A DNA stretch of 5,090 bases from an uncultured Parvularculaceae bacterium (lineage in GTDB: Bacteria > Pseudomonadota > Alphaproteobacteria > Caulobacterales > Parvularculaceae): NCBI GenBank assembly GCA_947259815.1, contig CAMYNO010000272.1, positions 1 to 5,090 of the forward strand, read 5' to 3'. Made by a program: the position numbers and the translations under genes. Under the pieces are notes generated by a model. That model was not told the DNA's origin. It searched no databases and saw only the letters and a program-made list of their open reading frames with translations. Positions 1 through 5,090 of this stretch are shown piece after piece. Position 1 is the stretch's first letter, and each line of letters opens with the position of its first letter.

Positions 1-444
1 GTCGTTGAAGTAGGCGGGAACGGTGATGACAGCCTGCGTCACATCCTGGCCAAGATAGGCCTCTGCCGTTTCCTTCATTTTCTGCAGGATAAAGGCCGAG
101 ATCTGGGACGGGGCGAATTTCTCGCCGCGGCTTTCGACCCAGGCGTCCCCGTTTTCGCCCTTCACGATGGCGTAGGGAACCATGTCCTTGTCTTTTTGCG
201 CGGTCGGTTCGTCATAAGGAGGCCCGGTCAGGGGGTTGATCGCGAAAAAAGTGTTTTCCGGATTGGTGACCGCCTGGCGCCGGGCCGGCTGGCCGATAAT
301 GCGTTCCTTGTCCTCGGTGAATGCGACGACAGACGGCGTGGTGCGCGCGCCTTCCGCATTCTCGATGACTTTGGGCTCCTTGCCCTCCATGACGGCGACG
401 CAGGAATTCGTCGTCCCGAGGTCGATACCAATGACCTTGCCCAT
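1..444 (-). CDS. dnaK: Molecular chaperone DnaK (Hsp70), N-terminal 148 residues, cut by window edge
   Basis: DnaK is the cytoplasmic Hsp70 chaperone. It binds unfolded peptides in an ATP-dependent cycle driven by DnaJ and GrpE. Only the first part of the nucleotide-binding domain is present. It opens with [18 protein letters not shown], the phosphate-1 loop with Asp8 and Thr11-Thr12. It continues with ENAEG-RTTPS (residues 28-38), [15 protein letters not shown] (51-65), [16 protein letters not shown] (113-128) and [10 protein letters not shown] (139-148). The ATG at 444 gives the canonical N-terminus and has a strong AAGGAG site 10 nt upstream. The frame is intact. Residues 70-76 read N-P-L-T-G-P-P where Hsp70s usually have K-R-L-I-G-R-R, so catalytic Lys70 (E. 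coli numbering) is missing; see findings for the possible base-calling explanation. The remainder, and probably dnaJ, would lie beyond position 1. The family assignment is essentially certain. Confidence 0.97.
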   Translation of the reverse strand, partial: MGKVIGIDLGTTNSCVAVMEGKEPKVIENAEGARTTPSVVAFTEDKERIIGQPARRQAVTNPENTFFAINPLTGPPYDEPTAQKDKDMVPYAIVKGENGDAWVESRGEKFAPSQISAFILQKMKETAEAYLGQDVTQAVITVPAYFND

Positions 445-454
445 TGTTTTTCTT

Positions 455-460
455 CTCCTT
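455..460 (-). promoter_or_regulatory. Shine-Dalgarno site of dnaK (AAGGAG)
   Basis: The minus strand reads GGAAGGAGAAG just upstream of the ATG at 444. The AAGGAG core is 10 nt from the start codon, with an A-rich spacer. It is the strongest ribosome binding site in the window, as expected for an abundant chaperone, and it confirms the dnaK start. Confidence 0.85.
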
Positions 461-600
461 CCAGCAAGCCGCTCTCTTATTTCCGGCCTTCGATAAGCGC
501 GGGGTAAACAAGCGCCGGGAAAAGCGCCGGAGGCGAGCGAGCCCCTATGATTAAACAAACAGGTTGTTGCGCCCCCGTTAAGGATGCGCGCTTCGGCCGG

Positions 601-629
601 GATATAGGCGCCGTCCTGATAACCCGCAA
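601..629 (-). promoter_or_regulatory. Candidate dnaK promoter (TTGCGG, 17 bp, TATATC)
   Basis: On the minus strand TTGCGG (624-629) is followed after 17 bp by TATATC (601-606), within the context GGTTGCGG and GCCTATATC. The -10 matches the sigma-70 consensus at 4 of 6 positions and the -35 at 3 of 6. The G-T-T-G and C-C-T-A-T-A-T elements also loosely resemble a heat-shock (RpoH) promoter, which would suit dnaK. Transcription would begin near 593-595 and leave a leader of about 150 nt. This is the best candidate in the gap, but it is a by-eye match only. Confidence 0.3.
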
Positions 630-677
630 CCGGCAAAGCGCCGCGCCGGGGCGAATTTTTACGCTTTGGCGGCCCTT

Positions 678-732
678 ATTGGCGCCCGGCCCGTGACGGT
701 GGATCGCATGAGGACGCCGGGCGAGCGCCAAT
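678..732 (-). terminator. Imperfect inverted repeat downstream of the membrane protein gene, possible transcript end
   Basis: ATTGGCGC (678-685) and GCGCCAAT (725-732) are perfect 8-bp inverted arms. A further 5 bp, CCGGC (686-690) with GCCGG (716-720), pair inside after a 4-nt one-sided bulge, leaving a loop of about 25 nt. The element starts 29 bp past the stop codon of the 527-residue membrane protein. No U-tract follows on the minus strand, so it is not a textbook intrinsic terminator. It could stabilise the mRNA 3' end or be chance pairing in GC-rich DNA. Confidence 0.3.
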
Positions 733-760
733 GCCGCCGGCAGCGAGGCTTAATGAAACC

Positions 761-2344
761 TTACCGCGCCCCGCCATCGATCCGATAAAGGACGAAATCC
801 GCGCCGGCGGCGATTTCCGCCAGATCCGCCATACCCTCAAGATCGGCCCCGTCCTCACCCGGAAGGCGGGTGAAGAGGAGGTGGGAATAATGCTCCGGCC
901 AGCCGTAATAGAAATGCTCCGACCACCGGTCATTCGCCGGCGGCGGCAGGTCGGCGTCAGCATAGGCGCGCAGCGTTTCAACAAGCTGGGGCTTACCCTG
1001 GGGCTTGTGCAGCGCCCGCATGGAGGGCTTTACGGCGACAGCTGAAATGTTGGTAAAGAGGTTCGGCGCATAGGCGTCCGCTTCGATGACAGCGAGCGAT
1101 ACAGCGTGCACGCCGATTTCAAACCCGACATCGGGGGTCGTTGCGTTCATCACCCGCGCACCCTTCGGCAAGGCGGCGACGGCGGTGCGAATTTCGCTCT
1201 GTATACGGTCGATGCGCATGGTGTTGGTTGCACCGTTCACGGCAATCAACGTCAGGAGACCGGCGAAGACCATCGCCGCGATAGCGCTGCCGCGCGAGTC
1301 TTTAAAGCGGACAGCGGCGGCGGCGAGGATCAGCGCCGCGCCGCCATAGCGAAGATGCAGCCCCCATATGCCCGCCACATGGGTCGGCATGATGACGACC
1401 AGCAGCAAAACACCGGCAGCGACGAAAGCGAGATCGCGGTGGACACTGATCACGCCGCTGCGCAATCCGAAATATGCAGCGCCCAGAACGACGCCGAGCG
1501 CGGCCGTTCCGGTAATCACGGAAAGGGGTGAACTGAAAAAGCCGAAACCGGCGGTCAGCGCTGCAAAACGCTGGGACCACGTACCCATATCGCCGGTATA
1601 AGTACTGACGTCATCGGCGATCATCAGCGCATATCCGATAAGGAAAAGGCTGGGGAGGAACGCCGCCCCGTCGCGAATAATCAGTATGGGGAGGAAAGCC
1701 TGCGCCTTGCCGCGCTCGCCGAAAGTAAACTTCGATGCTTCCCATAAAAGCGCGATATAGCCGAAAAACAAAAAGCCAAGGATGTGGTTCGCGGCGACAA
1801 AAGCGGCGAGCGGCGCAACGACGGCGCTGCGTTTCCAGCCCGGCGCCATGCGCGTCCATATACAGAAACAGAACAAACCCAGGCCGAGGCCGAACAGGAA
1901 ATTGATGAAACCAAATTCCAGGTTGCGGTTAAAGACGGCGGCAAATCCGACAAGCGGCGCCCAGGCGCCGGCGGCGCCGTTCAGGCTGCGCGACAGGGCG
2001 ACGCCGGCAAGGGGCGCCAGCACGACCGCGAGCGCGACAACAATCGATCCCGCGCCGTAAATACCGAAGATCGGCGCAAGCCGCGGTACGATCATTTCAA
2101 TCGTGAAATCGGGCACGAATGTATAATCGATTTCATAAAAGCGCTGGAGCGCGGCGGAGCCGTCAATAGCGGTTTCGATATAGGCGCGCGCCAAATGGTT
2201 CGGATAGTCCGCCCCGACGCCAAGAGGGAAGAGCAAAAACAGCGCCGCGCAGGCCGCCGCTATCAGCGCCGCGATGCGCCAGACGCTTAGCGCCGGCGCG
2301 GCAAAGCGCGCCTCTTTGGTCAGGGTCTGCTCAAGAACATTCAC
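761..2344 (-). CDS. Polytopic membrane protein with soluble C-terminal domain, possibly GT-C-like; function unknown
   Basis: This is a 527-residue integral membrane protein that I cannot assign to a named family. A short N-terminal tail is followed by a hydrophobic helix (about 24-43), then a conserved-looking acidic loop with G-A-D-Y-P-N-H-L-A-R (44-53). Hydrophobic segments follow near 97-117, 127-163, 173-200, 217-243, 264-296, 305-323 and 334-371, making roughly 9-11 helices. Residues 372-527 are soluble and begin with a L-P-K-G-A-R-V-M motif (392-399). An acidic first outer loop, many helices and a soluble C-terminal domain recall GT-C glycosyltransferases and related lipid-linked sugar enzymes, but this is topology only. 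The start is GTG at 2344, because an in-frame TAA lies 24 bp upstream and no other start is near; no Shine-Dalgarno is visible. The gene follows the TIR-FGE gene by 35 bp, so co-transcription is likely. Confidence 0.85.
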   Translation of the reverse strand: MNVLEQTLTKEARFAAPALSVWRIAALIAAACAALFLLFPLGVGADYPNHLARAYIETAIDGSAALQRFYEIDYTFVPDFTIEMIVPRLAPIFGIYGAGSIVVALAVVLAPLAGVALSRSLNGAAGAWAPLVGFAAVFNRNLEFGFINFLFGLGLGLFCFCIWTRMAPGWKRSAVVAPLAAFVAANHILGFLFFGYIALLWEASKFTFGERGKAQAFLPILIIRDGAAFLPSLFLIGYALMIADDVSTYTGDMGTWSQRFAALTAGFGFFSSPLSVITGTAALGVVLGAAYFGLRSGVISVHRDLAFVAAGVLLLVVIMPTHVAGIWGLHLRYGGAALILAAAAVRFKDSRGSAIAAMVFAGLLTLIAVNGATNTMRIDRIQSEIRTAVAALPKGARVMNATTPDVGFEIGVHAVSLAVIEADAYAPNLFTNISAVAVKPSMRALHKPQGKPQLVETLRAYADADLPPPANDRWSEHFYYGWPEHYSHLLFTRLPGEDGADLEGMADLAEIAAGADFVLYRIDGGAR

Positions 2345-2379
2345 ATGGCCGATTTTGACCGGCGCAGCTTAACGCGGGG

Positions 2380-4233
2380 CTAATCCAGAGCGCGAACGAG
2401 CCTGAAACCGATCTCCATTTCCCGCACAGAGGCCGGCTTGCCGATCCGGTGAGCAGCGCGAAGGCGCCAGCCGCCGGTATTAAAGGCGCCGCCCTTCAAA
2501 ACGCGGCGCGAACAGGCGCCGGCGCGCGGCGCGCCGTCCGCCGGGACGCCGGCAAGGGATGCGGCCCAGCAATCGGCCGTCCATTCCCAGACATTGCCGT
2601 GCATGTCGTAGAGGCCGAAGGCGTTGGCCGGGTGGGCGCCGGCAGGCTGCGGATGGCCGATCCAGCGCCCTTTCTTGCCCTTATAGACAAAGCGCCCGTC
2701 ATAATTGGCAGCGTCCGCGCTCAGATCATCGCCAAAGGAAAAGGCCGTCGCCGTGCCGGCGCGGGCCGCAAATTCCCATTCCGCCTCGCTTGGCAGACGA
2801 TAGGCGTGACCGGTTTTTTCCGTCAGCCACGCCGCATATCGTTCCGCATCCTTATAGGAAACACCCACCACGGGCTGTTCGCCGCGCCCCCAGCCAAAAT
2901 CGAAAGGTTTATGCCCGGCGCACCCGCCATCGGCGACGCAGGCGTCCCACTGCGCAAATGTGACTTCCTGCGTTGAAATGGCGTAGCCCGCAGCGATGGT
3001 CACCTTTTGCGCCGGACCTTCGCCCGTGCGCGCGGCGTCCGCGCCGATGGGGCCCATGGTGAAGGCGCCCGATGCAATGACCGCCATATCCGGACAGGAA
3101 ACGCAATCGCGGAACATGTCGCCGGCGGCGCTATTTCCTCTGGATACGGATGAAGCGGCAGCTTGCGCGTCACCCGGTTCAGCAACGCTGGCGATCAGCG
3201 CCTCGATATCGCCCGGCGCCGCGCGCGCTTCCACTTCAGTAGTTTGCGTGGACGGCGCAGGCTTCACCGATGGCGCGGCAGGGCCCAACAGGGCTTGCGT
3301 TTCCGGTTGCCCGGCGGCGTCATCGACTGGCGGCTCATCAACCGGGGCAACGGGCCCAAGCATGGCCAGATGAATCGCGTCAGCGCGCGAATCCGCATTT
3401 ATCGCGTTGTCAAAGGAAACGTCCGGCGGCGCGCTGTCGGGATAGGAAATATCGCCTTCGCCAAAACCTTCCAACTCATCATCCGCCAGTGCGATATCCT
3501 CATCGCCGAAATCGGCAGGCGGCGCGGCCAGCCCTGCCCCCGATATTGTGTCCGGCACAAATGCGTTCGCGCTTTCGCTCGGCGGCGCAGCCGGCTGTAT
3601 GACCGCCAGATCAACCGGGCGCGTCGGCGCGGCATCGCTCAGCGCCTGCCGTTTGGCGCCGCCCATAAACGAGGGCGCAAGAATGATCGCCGCCCCGGTG
3701 GCAAGACACAGGGTTGCAATCCCCACCGCGCCAACAGCGCTTGGATCTATGCCGCGGCGGGCCGGTTTTCGCGGACGACGGCGCGGCGTGTATTCGATGA
3801 TTTCCTGAGACGCGTCCTCTGTGCCGCCATGGCGCTCCGGCTCGCTCGCGCTGCGGCGAATGGCAGTCGCCACCGAAAGCGTTTCGAGTACGAAACGCCA
3901 GCGCGGGTCGGCCTCATCGCCGCGCCATTCGGAAAGATCGATCGGCGGCAGGCTTTCGAATTCGGAAGGGGGCGCCGCGCCGTCCAGCGCCACGGGAATG
4001 AGCGCGCCTTTTTCCAGCGCCTCGCGCGCCTGAACATGCAGCGCGGCAAGTTTCAGCGCAGCCTCCGACCAGACGACGATAGACGCATCCTCGTCCCCCT
4101 TGCCGTCGACAAACAGATCCGCCTGATCGCCGCTGAAGATACGAGCGGTATGGCCCTGACGTAAAAGCGCGTCGGAAATGCGCTCGCCAAACGCCTCATC
4201 ATTAGGCGCGAGGAGGACGGAAACGGCGGACAT
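2380..4233 (-). CDS. TIR-like / transmembrane / FGE-sulfatase (SUMF1-like) domain protein
   Basis: This 617-residue protein has three parts. Residues 1-120 form a TIR_2-like domain: a beta-strand S-V-L-L-A-P-N-D, then V-V-W-S (53-56), L-I-P-V-A-L-D (78-84) and I-D-L-S-E-W (98-103). The usual catalytic Glu of the W-x-x-x-E helix aligns with Gln68. A basic patch (149-161) precedes one transmembrane helix (about 165-189), predicting an N-in, C-out topology. A linker rich in Pro, Ala and Asp (190-375) repeats L-G-P-x-A-P near 293 and 317. The C-terminal FGE-sulfatase fold (377-617) has Y-R-L-P-S-E-A-E-W-E-F (478-488), D-M-H-G-N-V-W-E-W (543-551) and a terminal G-F-R-L-V-R. The FGE catalytic cysteines are absent (Thr586 at the first position). 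Cys377, 380, 432, 438, 555 and 574 could form periplasmic disulfides. I chose the ATG at 4233 over a TTG at 4251 because only the ATG has a ribosome binding site. The domain calls are strong; the biological role is unknown. Confidence 0.93.
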   Translation of the reverse strand: MSAVSVLLAPNDEAFGERISDALLRQGHTARIFSGDQADLFVDGKGDEDASIVVWSEAALKLAALHVQAREALEKGALIPVALDGAAPPSEFESLPPIDLSEWRGDEADPRWRFVLETLSVATAIRRSASEPERHGGTEDASQEIIEYTPRRRPRKPARRGIDPSAVGAVGIATLCLATGAAIILAPSFMGGAKRQALSDAAPTRPVDLAVIQPAAPPSESANAFVPDTISGAGLAAPPADFGDEDIALADDELEGFGEGDISYPDSAPPDVSFDNAINADSRADAIHLAMLGPVAPVDEPPVDDAAGQPETQALLGPAAPSVKPAPSTQTTEVEARAAPGDIEALIASVAEPGDAQAAASSVSRGNSAAGDMFRDCVSCPDMAVIASGAFTMGPIGADAARTGEGPAQKVTIAAGYAISTQEVTFAQWDACVADGGCAGHKPFDFGWGRGEQPVVGVSYKDAERYAAWLTEKTGHAYRLPSEAEWEFAARAGTATAFSFGDDLSADAANYDGRFVYKGKKGRWIGHPQPAGAHPANAFGLYDMHGNVWEWTADCWAASLAGVPADGAPRAGACSRRVLKGGAFNTGGWRLRAAHRIGKPASVREMEIGFRLVRALD

Positions 4234-4239
4234 GAAACT

Positions 4240-4244
4240 TCCCT
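4240..4244 (-). promoter_or_regulatory. Shine-Dalgarno site of the TIR-FGE gene (AGGGA)
   Basis: The minus strand reads CAGGGAAGTTTC directly before the ATG at 4233, placing AGGGA 6 nt from the start codon. The alternative TTG start at 4251 has no such site, so this motif decides the start. Confidence 0.6.
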
Positions 4245-4275
4245 GGTGCAATCGCTGACAGAGCCGGGCGCGCGA

Positions 4276-4281
4276 AATATA
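4276..4281 (-). promoter_or_regulatory. Candidate -10 box (TATATT) for the TIR-FGE transcript
   Basis: TATATT matches the sigma-70 -10 consensus at 5 of 6 positions and lies 42 bp before the ATG at 4233, which would give a leader of about 35 nt. No good -35 sits at 16-18 bp: AAACTT is at 17 bp and TTAAAC at 19 bp. CTTGCG, 13 bp upstream of an overlapping GTATAT, could be read as a heat-shock-like arrangement. The missing -35 and the adjacent inverted repeat would fit an activator-dependent promoter, but that is inference. Confidence 0.3.
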
Positions 4282-4290
4282 CGCCGCCGG

Positions 4291-4320
4291 CGAAACGCAA
4301 GTTTAAGGTGACTCGTTTCG
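4291..4320. repeat. Inverted repeat upstream of the TIR-FGE gene, possible operator or RNA hairpin
   Basis: CGAAACG (4291-4297) and CGTTTCG (4314-4320) are perfect 7-bp inverted arms. Three further pairs, AGT (4300-4302) with ACT (4311-4313), continue inward past a 2-nt bulge, leaving an 8-nt centre. The element covers the -35 area of the candidate promoter for the TIR-FGE gene. It could be a regulator site or a hairpin after the upstream gene. No U-run follows it on the minus strand, which argues against an intrinsic terminator. Confidence 0.45.
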
Positions 4321-4402
4321 GTGGCGAGCAAAAAACGCCTTACCAATCCGCAACAGACAGATTCAGATCGGCGCCATCCGACGTCGGCGCCACAAGCACG
4401 GG

Positions 4403-5090
4403 TCAGCCCGGCAGGTTCAGCGGTTTCGAAATATAAAGCAAACGCCAGTCGAGATTTTCCATCAACATGGCGCGCGCCGCCTCTTCAACGCGCATCCGCA
4501 ACAGATCAAGGCGGGGCTTGTCGCCGTCCACAAGCGTTTCAAAGCGCAAGGCTATCGCCTTCAGCTGCGCCGCCGTCGCGTGAGAGCGCTCCGCGGTGGA
4601 GCCGAACTCACCCTGAACGCGAATGCCGAAAAACGCCGCCCCAAGAGACGGCAAAAATCCGGTGAGCAAGGTCACAAGCCCTTTAATGTCGTTCTTTGTC
4701 CCATAGGCCCATTTCTGCAATCCGGTCTCCTTGCCGGCGTTAAACGCAAGCAGCAGATAAACCAGACAGACGAGCAATGTGGCGCCGAACGCATATTCGC
4801 CAAGATGGTGCAGGCGATGTTCCATGGCGTGTAGCGTGTGGGCCTTGCGATCATGATAGGCGATTTGCGGGCGAATTTCCTCGTTCAATATCGTCTCGGC
4901 GATGACGCGAATTTCCGACGCCGCAAACGACCCCGACGTCATGCCGGCCTCGCGCCGCGTTGCATCGAAATACCAGTCGACCCAGCCGGCGGTTTCGACT
5001 CCTTCGCCCTGCGCTATGTCGTCGGAAACGCCGCGACCAAGGGTGAGGAAATAAAGCCGGTACTGGCGTAATTCCTCCGCAAGCTGACGA
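4403..5090 (-). CDS. Two-helix membrane protein, SLATT-like C-terminal part; N-terminus outside the window
   Basis: The frame stays open from the TGA at 4403-4405 to the window edge, giving 228 residues of a longer protein. The ATG at 4942 is therefore probably internal. The visible part starts with an amphipathic stretch L-A-E-E-L-R-Q-Y-R-L (3-12) and a W-V-D-W-Y segment (36-40). A helix containing R-P-Q-I-A-Y-H (73-79) follows, then two hydrophobic helices (about 99-117 and 136-155) joined by a short polar loop. A charged helical tail ends in E-N-L-D-W-R and L-N-L-P-G at the C-terminus. Helix, 2TM hairpin, helical tail resembles SLATT-type 2TM proteins linked to bacterial conflict and nucleotide-signalling systems, where an N-terminal sensor domain is often attached. 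That likeness is by eye and the sensor part is not visible. It is encoded just upstream of the TIR-FGE gene, in the same direction, with a 169-bp gap. Confidence 0.8.
   Translation of the reverse strand, partial: RQLAEELRQYRLYFLTLGRGVSDDIAQGEGVETAGWVDWYFDATRREAGMTSGSFAASEIRVIAETILNEEIRPQIAYHDRKAHTLHAMEHRLHHLGEYAFGATLLVCLVYLLLAFNAGKETGLQKWAYGTKNDIKGLVTLLTGFLPSLGAAFFGIRVQGEFGSTAERSHATAAQLKAIALRFETLVDGDKPRLDLLRMRVEEAARAMLMENLDWRLLYISKPLNLPG

Larger units (their letters stand above)
445..760. other. Intergenic region between the polytopic membrane protein gene and dnaK
   Basis: This 316-bp stretch holds no credible gene. Going towards dnaK on the minus strand it contains an imperfect hairpin just after the preceding stop codon, a candidate promoter near 601-629, a leader of roughly 150 nt and the dnaK ribosome binding site. 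A 9-bp direct repeat, AAGCGCCGG, occurs at 510-518 and 522-530. No CIRCE element (TTAGCACTC with inverted partner) was seen, which fits dnaK being under a heat-shock sigma factor rather than HrcA. Short open frames here have Arg-rich, unrecognisable translations and no clear ribosome binding sites. Confidence 0.6.

Noticed and set aside
196..507. Plus-strand open frame overlapping the start of dnaK
   Set aside because: It is antisense to conserved DnaK sequence and its ribosome binding site; no family resemblance.
630..660. GC hairpin (CCGGC/GCCGG) followed by a T-run on the plus strand
   Set aside because: The stem is only 5 bp and the T-run is offset by several bases. No plus-strand gene ends here, so a terminator is not supported.
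1784..2290. 168-codon plus-strand open frame inside the membrane protein gene
   Set aside because: Its translation is low-complexity and rich in Arg, Gln and Ala. The opposite frame encodes clean transmembrane helices, so this is a shadow.
3163..4164. 333-codon plus-strand open frame opposite the TIR-FGE gene
   Set aside because: It is fully antisense to a gene with clear domain conservation. Its translation is Arg-rich with no recognisable motif, a typical shadow of GC-rich codon use.
4234..4251. Upstream TTG start for the TIR-FGE gene, adding six residues
   Set aside because: There is no ribosome binding site before the TTG, whereas the ATG at 4233 has AGGGA at 6 nt. The TIR-like strand also begins right after that Met.
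4370..4391. GGCGCC repeated around a CCGACGTCGG palindrome after the 2TM gene stop
   Set aside because: It can form a 6-bp stem but has no U-tract on the minus strand. GGCGCC is so frequent here that chance pairing is likely.
4403..4942. Treating the ATG at 4942 as the true start of the 2TM protein
   Set aside because: The frame is open without a stop to the window edge, and the upstream residues look like real protein (L-A-E-E-L-R, W-V-D-W-Y), so the gene continues beyond 5090.
1..5090. CRISPR arrays, tRNA or rRNA genes, insertion sequences, attachment sites
   Set aside because: No regularly spaced repeats, cloverleaf-like segments, transposase motifs or flanking terminal repeats were seen on either strand.

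Overview
The window looks like chromosomal DNA from an alphaproteobacterium. The DnaK N-terminus matches the alphaproteobacterial type, the DNA is GC-rich, and GGCGCC is very frequent. The genus cannot be fixed from this sequence; a Hyphomonadaceae/Parvularculaceae-like marine lineage is only a guess. All four credible genes lie on the minus strand, so the window is read from high to low coordinates. No tRNA, rRNA, CRISPR array, insertion sequence or phage gene is visible.

Layout in transcription order: (1) 5090-4403, the C-terminal 228 residues of a protein whose start lies outside the window. It has a two-helix membrane hairpin and an alpha-helical tail, and loosely resembles SLATT-type 2TM proteins. 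(2) A 169-bp gap holding an inverted repeat and a TATATT -10-like box. (3) 4233-2380, a 617-residue protein joining a cytoplasmic TIR-like domain, one transmembrane helix, a long Pro/Ala/Asp-rich linker and a predicted periplasmic FGE-sulfatase (SUMF1-like) domain. (4) After 35 bp, 2344-761, a 527-residue polytopic membrane protein with a soluble C-terminal domain, possibly GT-C-like. (5) A 316-bp gap with an imperfect hairpin and a candidate dnaK promoter. (6) 444-1, the first 148 codons of dnaK.

Genes 3 and 4 are probably co-transcribed, and gene 1 may belong to the same functional group. Together they suggest an envelope-spanning module: an intracellular TIR-like adaptor tethered to a periplasmic FGE fold, beside membrane proteins. 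Both conserved enzyme folds in the TIR-FGE protein appear to lack their catalytic residues (Gln for the TIR glutamate, no FGE cysteine pair), which points to a scaffold or sensor role. Its function is not known to me. dnaK is a separate housekeeping unit.

The most surprising local feature is in dnaK. Five substitutions within 18 bp change the highly conserved K70-R-L-I-G-R-R76 stretch to N-P-L-T-G-P-P and remove the catalytic lysine. Every inferred change produces G on the plus strand, which fits a base-calling artefact at least as well as real divergence.
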